A stretch of DNA of 19,617 nucleotides. Origin: Bacteroidota bacterium (GTDB lineage Bacteria; Bacteroidota; Bacteroidia; Bacteroidales; VadinHA17). The notes beneath the pieces are model-generated. The model had not been told where the DNA came from. It saw only the letters and a list, made by a program, of their open reading frames with translations, and searched no databases. Where the stretch lies: NCBI GenBank assembly GCA_030642585.1, contig DAOWNN010000007.1, positions 1 through 19,617 on the forward strand, read 5' to 3'. Shown piece by piece: positions 7,575 to 13,547 of this stretch (position 1 is the stretch's first letter; each line of letters starts with the position of its first letter). Made by a program: the position numbers and the translations under genes.

Positions 7575-8567
7575 ATGGCCGGAACCAATTTTGTTGATTA
7601 CGTAAAAATATTTTGCCGGTCGGGAAAAGGTGGTGCAGGTTCTACCCATCTGCGTAGGGAGAAATACATCCCCAAAGGTGGCCCTGATGGTGGGGATGGA
7701 GGTCGTGGTGGACACATAATCCTAAAAGGGAATCAACAACTCTGGACACTCCTGCACCTGAAATATCAAAAGCATATTAGAGCTGACCATGGTGGAAGTG
7801 GGGCAGGAGCTCTAAAAACTGGTTCCGATGGGAAAGATGCAATCATTGAAGTGCCTCTCGGCACTGTAGCCAGGAATTTTGAAACCGGGGAGATCTTGTT
7901 TGAAATATTGAAGCATGATGAGGAATTGATCATGGTTCATGGAGGAAGGGGAGGTCTGGGTAACAACCACTTTAAAACATCTACGAATCAGACACCTATG
8001 TATGCACAACCTGGTGAACCCGCCGTGGAAGGTTGGTTTATTATGGAGTTAAAGGTTCTTGCAGATGTGGGACTGGTTGGATTTCCAAATGCAGGCAAAT
8101 CAACTCTTTTATCGGTGGTTTCAGCTGCAAAGCCCAAAATAGCAAATTATCCTTTCACTACCCTTGTTCCTAATCTGGGGATTGTATCATATTATGATGA
8201 TAAATCATTTGTTATGGCAGATATCCCAGGAATAATAGAGGGTGCTCATGAAGGGAAGGGCCTGGGATTAAGATTTTTGAGACATATCGAAAGGAACTCA
8301 ATGCTGCTCTTTATAGTTCCGTCTGATTCAGATGATATTGGCAAAGAATACTCTGTTCTTTTGGAGGAGTTAAAGAAATATAATCCAGAAATGCTTGATA
8401 AAAAAAGGGTTCTGGCAATATCGAAATCAGATTTTCTGGATGAAGAATTAAAAGAAGAGATAATAAAAGATCTTCCGGAACTTCCATGGTGTTTCATTTC
8501 TTCAATTACAGGTGAGGGACTGGGCAAGCTAAAAGATTTAATTTGGAAAGAACTGGGAGGAAGCTAA
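7575..8567 (+). CDS. obg: Obg-family GTPase, 50S ribosome assembly
   Basis: A 330-residue GTPase acting in large-subunit assembly and growth control. Residues 1 to about 158 form the glycine-rich Obg fold (KIFCRSGKGGAGS, GGPDGGDGGRGG). The G domain follows: G1 GFPNAGKST at 169-177, G2 YPFTT at 192-196, G3 DIPG at 216-219, G4 SKSD at 283-286, G5 SSIT at 309-312. G4 is SKSD rather than NKxD; I recall Ser here in other Bacteroidota Obg proteins. There is no C-terminal OCT domain as in Gram-positive Obg. It follows adk by 30 bp; an 11-bp direct repeat (7549-7559 and 7566-7576) flanks and overlaps the start codon. The PAP2 gene follows 15 bp later. Confidence 0.95.
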   Translation: MAGTNFVDYVKIFCRSGKGGAGSTHLRREKYIPKGGPDGGDGGRGGHIILKGNQQLWTLLHLKYQKHIRADHGGSGAGALKTGSDGKDAIIEVPLGTVARNFETGEILFEILKHDEELIMVHGGRGGLGNNHFKTSTNQTPMYAQPGEPAVEGWFIMELKVLADVGLVGFPNAGKSTLLSVVSAAKPKIANYPFTTLVPNLGIVSYYDDKSFVMADIPGIIEGAHEGKGLGLRFLRHIERNSMLLFIVPSDSDDIGKEYSVLLEELKKYNPEMLDKKRVLAISKSDFLDEELKEEIIKDLPELPWCFISSITGEGLGKLKDLIWKELGGS

Positions 8568-8582
8568 CAAATAAATACTGAA

Positions 8583-9164
8583 ATGATTGAATTCCTGGAT
8601 GGAATAGATAAATCCTTATTCCTTTTTTTGAATGCCTGTCATTCAGACTTCTGGGATCCTATAATGTGGTGGATCAGCGGTAAAAGCTCCTGGATTTTTT
8701 TGTATGTATCAATCCTGGTATGGCTTGGAGTAAAGAATAAATGGAGAATACTGATCATTGTGTTGTTCGTTATTCTGCTGATTACGGCAACCGATCAAAG
8801 TTCGGTACATCTTTTTAAGAATGTATTTCAAAGGTTTCGGCCATGTCATAATCCCGAAATAAAGCAACTCGTACACCTGGTACACAGCCACTGTGGCGGA
8901 AAATTTGGTTTTGTTTCTTCTCATGCTGCCAATACATTTGGAGTAGCTGTATTTTCTGCGGCACTGATAAAGAATAAATATTATAAATGGTTCATATTTT
9001 TTTGGGCAGCACTGGTTTCCTATAGCCGTGTCTATCTGGGTGTACACTACCCGGGAGATATACTTGGAGGTGCATTGCTGGGTGCTGGAATCGGGTTTTT
9101 GTTCGCCAGACTTTATACCCTGGTTGAATCCAGATACCTGAATAATGTAGCTTTTTTCAAGTAA
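8583..9164 (+). CDS. PAP2-family membrane phosphatase
   Basis: A 193-residue integral membrane protein of the PAP2 (type 2 phosphatidic acid phosphatase) superfamily. The three catalytic motifs are visible: K79-x6-RP (residues 79-87), SSH at 112-114 in place of the more usual PSGH, and SRVYLGVH at 148-155, whose His should be the nucleophile. About five or six hydrophobic segments surround them (roughly 34-50, 55-70, 118-130, 136-147, 160-178). Members dephosphorylate undecaprenyl diphosphate, phosphatidylglycerol phosphate or lipid A; the substrate cannot be chosen from sequence alone. It closes the hpt-adk-obg run, 15 bp after obg, and is followed by a repeat-bearing gap. Confidence 0.88.
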   Translation: MIEFLDGIDKSLFLFLNACHSDFWDPIMWWISGKSSWIFLYVSILVWLGVKNKWRILIIVLFVILLITATDQSSVHLFKNVFQRFRPCHNPEIKQLVHLVHSHCGGKFGFVSSHAANTFGVAVFSAALIKNKYYKWFIFFWAALVSYSRVYLGVHYPGDILGGALLGAGIGFLFARLYTLVESRYLNNVAFFK

Positions 9165-9211
9165 GTGAGACTATGAATTCAAAAGCCGAAGGTGAATTGA
9201 ATTTATTTAGT

Positions 9212-9244
9212 CGAACTTATCCCGACAACGAAGTTCGTCGGGAT
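9212..9244 (+). repeat. Two interleaved inverted repeats downstream of the PAP2 gene
   Basis: CGAACTT (9212-9218) pairs with AAGTTCG (9231-9237), and ATCCCGAC (9219-9226) pairs with GTCGGGAT (9237-9244). The arms alternate in order, so as RNA they would either compete or form an H-type pseudoknot sharing one base. No T-run follows, so it is a poor intrinsic terminator. Confidence 0.55.
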
Positions 9245-9253
9245 CTGAATAAA

Positions 9254-9316
9254 ACGAAGTTAAACTCCTGCCTGGCCGGCAGGGACACAGAGTCACCAGG
9301 AAACACCAGGAAGAAC
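9254..9316 (+). repeat. Dispersed GC-rich palindromic repeat, copy A
   Basis: ACGAAGT, then an imperfect palindrome (CCTGCC 9267-9272 / GGCAGG 9278-9283), then GACAC and two spaced copies of a CACCAGGAA-like unit ending AAGAAC. The same string of parts recurs in reverse orientation at 18211-18266. The 185-bp gap holds no coding sequence I can support. Confidence 0.6.
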
Positions 9317-9349
9317 AGAACCTAAATTTAAGCTACTGCTCCTTTAAAA

Positions 9350-10330
9350 ATGAATTGTATTATAAGTAAAATATCAGATCCATATTTTAATCTTGCGGCT
9401 GAAGAATATCTTTTAAAAAACAGGAATGAAGATTTTTTTCTATTGTATAGAAATGAACCTTCAATAATTGTTGGGAAACATCAGAATACTTATGCGGAGA
9501 TAAATTGGGATTTTGTAAATACGCACAAGCTTAAAGTAGCAAGAAGATTGTCAGGAGGCGGAACTGTTTACCATGATCGTGGAAATTTAAACTTTGCTTT
9601 TATCAGGAAAGGACTCGAAGGGAAGCTGGTAGATTTTAAAAAATATACAGCCCCAATACAGGAGGCACTCTATAAAATGGGCATTGACACAAAATATGAA
9701 GAGCACAATAGCTTAAACTTAAATGGTTTAAAAGTGTCGGGGAATGCAGAGCATGTTTTTAAAAAGCGTGTGTTACATCATGGTACTTTACTGTTTTCAA
9801 CCGACCTGGGAAATCTGGAAGAAGCTATCGATATTCGTCCGGGCCAGTATTCAGACAAAGCGGTTAGGTCTGTAAAGGCAAAAGTTGCAAATATCAGTGA
9901 GAGCATAAAAAGCAAACTTACAATTGAAGAGTTTGAGTCAGGAATAATGCATTATTTCCGGGAATCTAATCCGGGATGTGAAACTTATATTTTTGATAAG
10001 AAAGAAATACAACAAATAAATAAATTAAAAGTTGATAAGTATGAGACCTGGCAATGGATTTTCTCTTATTCTCCAAAATATAAATTTAGTAATGCAATAA
10101 AATTGGATAAGGGAAATCTTGAAGTAATGATGGATGTAGATAAAGGACTAATTAAGAATGCAAGCATTAGTGGAAGTTTACTTATTCCGGAAAAATTGAG
10201 AGAACTTGAGATTTCATTACCTGGATTATATCATAAACCAGACCAGATCCTGAAGGCCTGGGATAAAGTTGCTGGCAAGGTCTCTTTTTCGCAAAGAGAG
10301 ACCTATGCTATTCTTTCAGCTTTTTTTTAG
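9350..10330 (+). CDS. lplA: Lipoate-protein ligase A
   Basis: Activates free lipoate with ATP and attaches it to lipoyl domains (salvage route). The 326-residue protein has RRLSGGGTVYHDRGN at 65-79 and the catalytic lysine in GLKVSGNAEH (K128), followed by HHGTLLFSTDL, then a C-terminal accessory domain to about residue 325. The length is that of LplA with its C-terminal domain, not a lone catalytic domain. Together with lipB at 39-740 the organism appears to have both lipoylation routes. The last 20 codons contain a 12-bp hairpin and the gene ends in a run of eight T that forms part of the final codons and stop. The start ATG at 9350 follows a repeat-bearing gap; no good -7 box is visible. 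Confidence 0.94.
   Translation: MNCIISKISDPYFNLAAEEYLLKNRNEDFFLLYRNEPSIIVGKHQNTYAEINWDFVNTHKLKVARRLSGGGTVYHDRGNLNFAFIRKGLEGKLVDFKKYTAPIQEALYKMGIDTKYEEHNSLNLNGLKVSGNAEHVFKKRVLHHGTLLFSTDLGNLEEAIDIRPGQYSDKAVRSVKAKVANISESIKSKLTIEEFESGIMHYFRESNPGCETYIFDKKEIQQINKLKVDKYETWQWIFSYSPKYKFSNAIKLDKGNLEVMMDVDKGLIKNASISGSLLIPEKLRELEISLPGLYHKPDQILKAWDKVAGKVSFSQRETYAILSAFF
10278..10328 (+). terminator. Hairpin plus T8 at the 3' end of lplA
   Basis: AGGTCTCTTTTT (10278-10289) pairs with AAAGAGAGACCT (10293-10304) over 12 positions with one G-T pair and a CGC loop. A T8 run follows at 10321-10328, 16 nt later and reaching into the TAG stop. The spacing is too long for a standard intrinsic terminator, and the whole element lies in coding sequence, so function is uncertain. 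Confidence 0.35.
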
Positions 10331-10355
10331 TCCTATCGAGTTGGCTCAGTTTTAT

Positions 10356-10466
10356 TTCAGGCTCTTTACCCTGAAGGGGTAATATTTGAATAACCCTACT
10401 GGTTCTGGTACTCCGGAATCAGTAGGGTTGCTGCCACCAGCAAAGCCCCATCCCCGATAGGGGGTG
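10356..10466. other. Cluster of strong hairpins downstream of lplA (structured RNA or palindromic element)
   Basis: Three structures lie in a GC-rich patch. First, TTCAGG (10356-10361)/CCTGAA (10370-10375) competes with TTACCC (10366-10371)/GGGTAA (10377-10382). Second, a 17-bp stem at 10392-10408/10413-10429 with loop TACT, containing two G-T pairs. Third, CATCCCC (10449-10455)/GGGGGTG (10460-10466) with loop GATA. The G-T pairs in the second stem read as G-U on the plus strand, and would be A-C mismatches on the other, which favours plus-strand RNA. No T-run follows. It could be a 3'-UTR structure, a small RNA or a mobile palindrome. Confidence 0.45.
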
Positions 10467-10774
10467 AATAGTAGTTTAGTGAAAACCTTCATAAGCAAGT
10501 TTAATGTAATAACAACTATTAACAGTCTATAATATTAACCTATGCCAAAGGCTTATTTTTAGGAGCATATCATAGCATGATCTCAGATTTGTTCCACTTC
10601 TATATTGGGCTTAACAGATTTTCATTATTTTCGGGGATATTATTATTCAGATTTTAATATTGATGGATAATTTAAGGTCAACATTCATCTGATTCAAAGA
10701 ATTTAATGATTAAAACCAGAGAGTTGATGATAGAAGAACTCAATAAGTAAGCTGCCTCTAATTCTTAAATTATC
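10467..10774. other. AT-rich non-coding gap
   Basis: About 310 bp between the hairpin cluster and the broken gene. It is AT-rich, with stop codons in all frames and only a 14-codon possible reading (MIKTRELMIEELNK, ending about 10749) that matches nothing I know. No TAnnTTTG promoter box is evident. Confidence 0.6.
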
Positions 10775-11321
10775 ATGCTGAGCAAGAGTCAAAAAAACAA
10801 ATTGCGTAAGATGGGTTATTTTGCCGATCAGCAGGGAATCATGAAGCGGTTTTTACACGATCCGGGGGCATGGGAAAGTCATTTGGCAAACTCCAGCCGA
10901 TACATTTTGAATTTTGTATTAAAGAACCGACCAGGAAAAGTAGCAATACTGGGAAGTGGTTGGTTATTGGATGTGCCATTGGAGGAATTAGTAGCATTCA
11001 GCTCAGAATTATTTCTGATTGATATACACCATCCTCGACAAATAAGGCATAAACTTAGAAACTATTCAAATGTTGTTTTTCTTGATTATGAACTCACCGG
11101 AGGAGCAGCGTATGAGATATATGATATGGTAAAGGGGGCAAATAATGGGATCAGAAGAGATTGTGGTAAATAGAAAAGGTGAGAAAAAGCATAGCTTGCT
11201 GATTTACGCAAAACTACCTGAACCCATAAACCTGAAAAGCTGGCTTTGGGAATTTGACAATGCCGGGGAATATAACCCGGGAGGAAATACATATTATAAA
11301 GTTCAGGCAATGGAAATTTAG
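10775..11321 (+). pseudogene. Broken Rossmann-fold (methyltransferase-like) protein gene
   Basis: Two pieces of what looks like one gene lie in different frames. The N-terminal piece, 10775-11173, has a Rossmann-like core: VAILGSGWLLDVPLEEL at about 57-72, ELFLIDIHHPRQIRHK at 78-93, and NVVFLDYELTGG at 99-110. This resembles class I SAM-dependent methyltransferases. After about residue 120 (11134) it degenerates to a short tail ending TAG at 11171-11173. A second frame, +1 to the first, runs 11145-11321 and encodes 58 residues including LLIYAKLPEP, SWLWEFDNAGEY and YYKVQAMEI, a plausible native C-terminus. The family is about 100 residues longer as I recall it, so an internal deletion with frame change near 11134-11145 is the simplest reading. 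It ends 3 bp before the MutS homologue. A sequencing error could shift the frame, but would not remove the middle. Confidence 0.65.
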
Positions 11322-11324
11322 AAA

Positions 11325-13157
11325 ATGCATAAAAAAGCTATTGAAGAAAAAAACTTGCTTGCTTTTTATTCTGAAAGAAAGCAGCATTATGAAATTCTTG
11401 CAGATATTGAGAAAAAGTGGCTGAGGAGGATTTCCTGGCTTCGCCTTTTTGTTTTTATTGTTTTTATCTTTTTTGCTGTAAAAGTTTTTGGTGAAAATGG
11501 TATTTTATTTTTCTTTCCGGCAATGCTGTCTTTTACAGCTTTCATTGTGCTAGTAATGCAAAGCATAAAACGTACTTCTAATGAAGCACATTATAGAAGT
11601 TTGTTGAAATTGAATATTAATGAGATAAGAGCCCAAAATTATGATTTTAGTGAATTTGATGAAGGGCTGGAATTTAATAACAAGGATCATGCATTTGTTT
11701 TTGATCTTGATATTTTTGGTGCAGGTTCATTATTTCAGTATATAAATCGATCCTTTAGTAAATCCGGAAGGAGTAAGCTGGCTTCTTATTTTTCCGATTT
11801 GCTCAGCAAAAAGGAAAAAATATATAGCAGGCAGGAGGCTATAAAAGATCTGTCTGCCCGTTTTGAGTGGATGCAAAATTTCCAGGCCTTATGCATACAG
11901 TTAGAAGAAAATGATTTTGAAAAAGCCATTCTTAAAGACTGGCTCAGGGATAAGTCTCCAATATTCAAAAGTAGTCTTTTCCCTTTCCTTGCTTTTTTAC
12001 TACCTGCAATTTCTTTTGTACTGATTGGCTTAAGTGTTTTTAGGATTATTGCATTCGACGAAATCTGGTACTTGCTTCTATTTCCCCTGATAGTTGCAGG
12101 CCTGGTGATTAAGAAAACCCAATCTTTCCAGAGGGATGTTTCTGCTTCTTTAAGAGTGTTGAGTGATTACAGAAAGTTATTTGAACATATTGAGAGGGAG
12201 GAGTTTGATTCGGTACTTTTAGGGGAATTGAAAAGTGAATTATTTAATAATTCAATACCTGCGAGCAGGATCATACATAAATTAGCTAAAATACTGGATG
12301 CCCTTGATGCCAGAAATAATATGCTTGCAGGGGTTTTGTTAAATGCATTGCTGTTGTGGGATATTCATTGCCTGATTAGATTTGGGAAATGGAAACGAAA
12401 ATATGCCAAAGATGTTTTTAACTGGCTCGAAAGCCTTTCCGAATTTGATGCGCTTTCCAGTATGGGAACATTCAGTTTCAATCATCCTGATTATTCTTTC
12501 CCTATGGTTTCGGAGCAACCGGTCTGGGAATTTGAATCGCTTGGACATCCTTTAATAAAGAAGGATCTGAAAGTTGATAATGACCTCTTGTTATCAGTGG
12601 AAGGGGAAATAATTATTGTAACAGGGCCCAATATGGCTGGGAAAAGTACTTTTTTGAGGACGGTTGGAGTAAATATGGTGCTGTTTCAGATTGGAGCACC
12701 GGTTTGTGCATCTGGATTTGTTTCTTTTCCATCGAAGCTTTTTACGAGCATGAGGACTACCGATTCATTGCAGAACAATGAGTCATACTTTTTATCAGAA
12801 TTAAAACGTCTTAAGTTATTATTAGACCTTGTTTCAGAAAAAGAGCCTGTTTTTTTCCTTCTGGATGAAATTCTCAAAGGAACTAATTCAAAGGACAAAA
12901 CCAGTGGCTCACAGGCAGTGATATCAAGGCTCGTAGATTTAAGAGGAACAGGACTAATTGCTACTCACGACCTGACTTTAAGCAAGATGGAAAAAGAATT
13001 TCCAGGAAAAGTGTTTAACAAATGCTTTGAAGCAGAAATTGTCGGTGACAAATTGAAATTTGACTATAAAATTATTAATGGAGTATCACGGAATATGAAT
13101 GCCACATTTTTAATGAGAAAAATGGGAATTATTGAAGAAAAGGATACTTCCTTATGA
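11325..13157 (+). CDS. Membrane-anchored MutS-family ATPase
   Basis: A 610-residue protein whose C-terminal third is a MutS-type ATPase: Walker A TGPNMAGKS at 433-441, the following FTSMRTTDSLQNNESYF segment, Walker B FFLLDEIL at 510-517, a GTNSKDK stretch, and the H-loop THD at 547-549. Upstream is a helical core/clamp-like region, but there is no N-terminal mismatch-recognition domain with the Phe-x-Glu motif of MutS. Instead there are two hydrophobic pairs, at about 39-54/59-80 and 217-240/246-263, which should be transmembrane. It is therefore probably a membrane-bound paralogue whose substrate is unknown, not the mismatch-repair MutS. Related proteins occur widely in Bacteroidota, usually annotated simply as MutS. 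It follows the broken gene by 3 bp and a repeat-bearing gap lies after it. Confidence 0.88.
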   Translation: MHKKAIEEKNLLAFYSERKQHYEILADIEKKWLRRISWLRLFVFIVFIFFAVKVFGENGILFFFPAMLSFTAFIVLVMQSIKRTSNEAHYRSLLKLNINEIRAQNYDFSEFDEGLEFNNKDHAFVFDLDIFGAGSLFQYINRSFSKSGRSKLASYFSDLLSKKEKIYSRQEAIKDLSARFEWMQNFQALCIQLEENDFEKAILKDWLRDKSPIFKSSLFPFLAFLLPAISFVLIGLSVFRIIAFDEIWYLLLFPLIVAGLVIKKTQSFQRDVSASLRVLSDYRKLFEHIEREEFDSVLLGELKSELFNNSIPASRIIHKLAKILDALDARNNMLAGVLLNALLLWDIHCLIRFGKWKRKYAKDVFNWLESLSEFDALSSMGTFSFNHPDYSFPMVSEQPVWEFESLGHPLIKKDLKVDNDLLLSVEGEIIIVTGPNMAGKSTFLRTVGVNMVLFQIGAPVCASGFVSFPSKLFTSMRTTDSLQNNESYFLSELKRLKLLLDLVSEKEPVFFLLDEILKGTNSKDKTSGSQAVISRLVDLRGTGLIATHDLTLSKMEKEFPGKVFNKCFEAEIVGDKLKFDYKIINGVSRNMNATFLMRKMGIIEEKDTSL

Positions 13158-13181
13158 CCAGTCTTCTTTGCCTGGCAAAAG

Positions 13182-13281
13182 ATTCCGAAACCTGCCTGTC
13201 CGGCCTTGCTCTGCCGAAGCGGCTACGCGAAGGCGCAGCAGGCAGGCAAGCCTGTCCCGAGTTTATCGAGGGGTTCGGAAT
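13182..13281. repeat. GC-rich imperfect palindromic element between mutS homologue and parE
   Basis: About 100 bp bounded by ATTCCGAA (13182-13189) and its complement TTCGGAAT (13274-13281). Inside, CCTGCCTG (13191-13198) pairs with CAGGCAGG (13239-13246). The core shares the CCTGCCTG motif with the elements at 9254 and 18211. It is much more GC-rich than its flanks. It gives spurious open frames on the minus strand; no real gene is supported. Best seen as a REP/MITE-like element or its remnant. Confidence 0.65.
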
Positions 13282-13309
13282 GACAAACTCGACAATATCA
13301 TCTTGACAT

Positions 13310-13333
13310 AACACTGGTTCCTGACAGTGTTTT
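13310..13333 (+). terminator. Weak terminator-like hairpin
   Basis: AACACTG (13310-13316) pairs with CAGTGTT (13325-13331) around an 8-nt loop, followed by only two more T. It lies about 150 bp after the MutS homologue stop. The stem is perfect but short and the T-run poor. Confidence 0.3.
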
Positions 13334-13485
13334 GGATGGAATAATGGTGATAAATTATCAACAAATCCCTGACTTTCTTTATGTGTCACTCATAATATGC
13401 TGAATAACAAGCCGTAGGGTCTACTTATTAAGATATTCTGGTCTATTGTACAGTTTATATATTTCTGCCTTTTGTTGATAAACTA

Positions 13486-13518
13486 TTTCCCTGTACATGC
13501 AGTATTTACTTATATTTG
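13486..13518 (+). promoter_or_regulatory. Promoter for parE-parC
   Basis: A full -7 match TATATTTG (13511-13518) is preceded, 21 bp upstream, by TTTC (13486-13489), one mismatch from the Bacteroidota -33 TTTG. A start near 13524 would leave a leader of about 24 nt before ATG 13548. This is the best promoter in the window. Confidence 0.6.
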
Positions 13519-13547
13519 CACAAATTTTAAGCAATTCGTATACATAG

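Noticed and set aside
11086..11310. 74-codon minus-strand frame over the broken methyltransferase-like gene
   Set aside because: The plus strand carries recognisable protein segments across the same bases; the antisense reading has none.
13129..13389. 86-codon minus-strand frame in the gap before parE
   Set aside because: It crosses the GC-rich palindromic element, which gives Arg/Pro/Ser-rich spurious proteins; no start context or homology supports it.
13158..13547. CRISPR array or tRNA in the gaps
   Set aside because: The repeats are palindromic and not regularly spaced, and no cloverleaf with a T-arm GTTC and paired acceptor ends was found in this or the other gaps.
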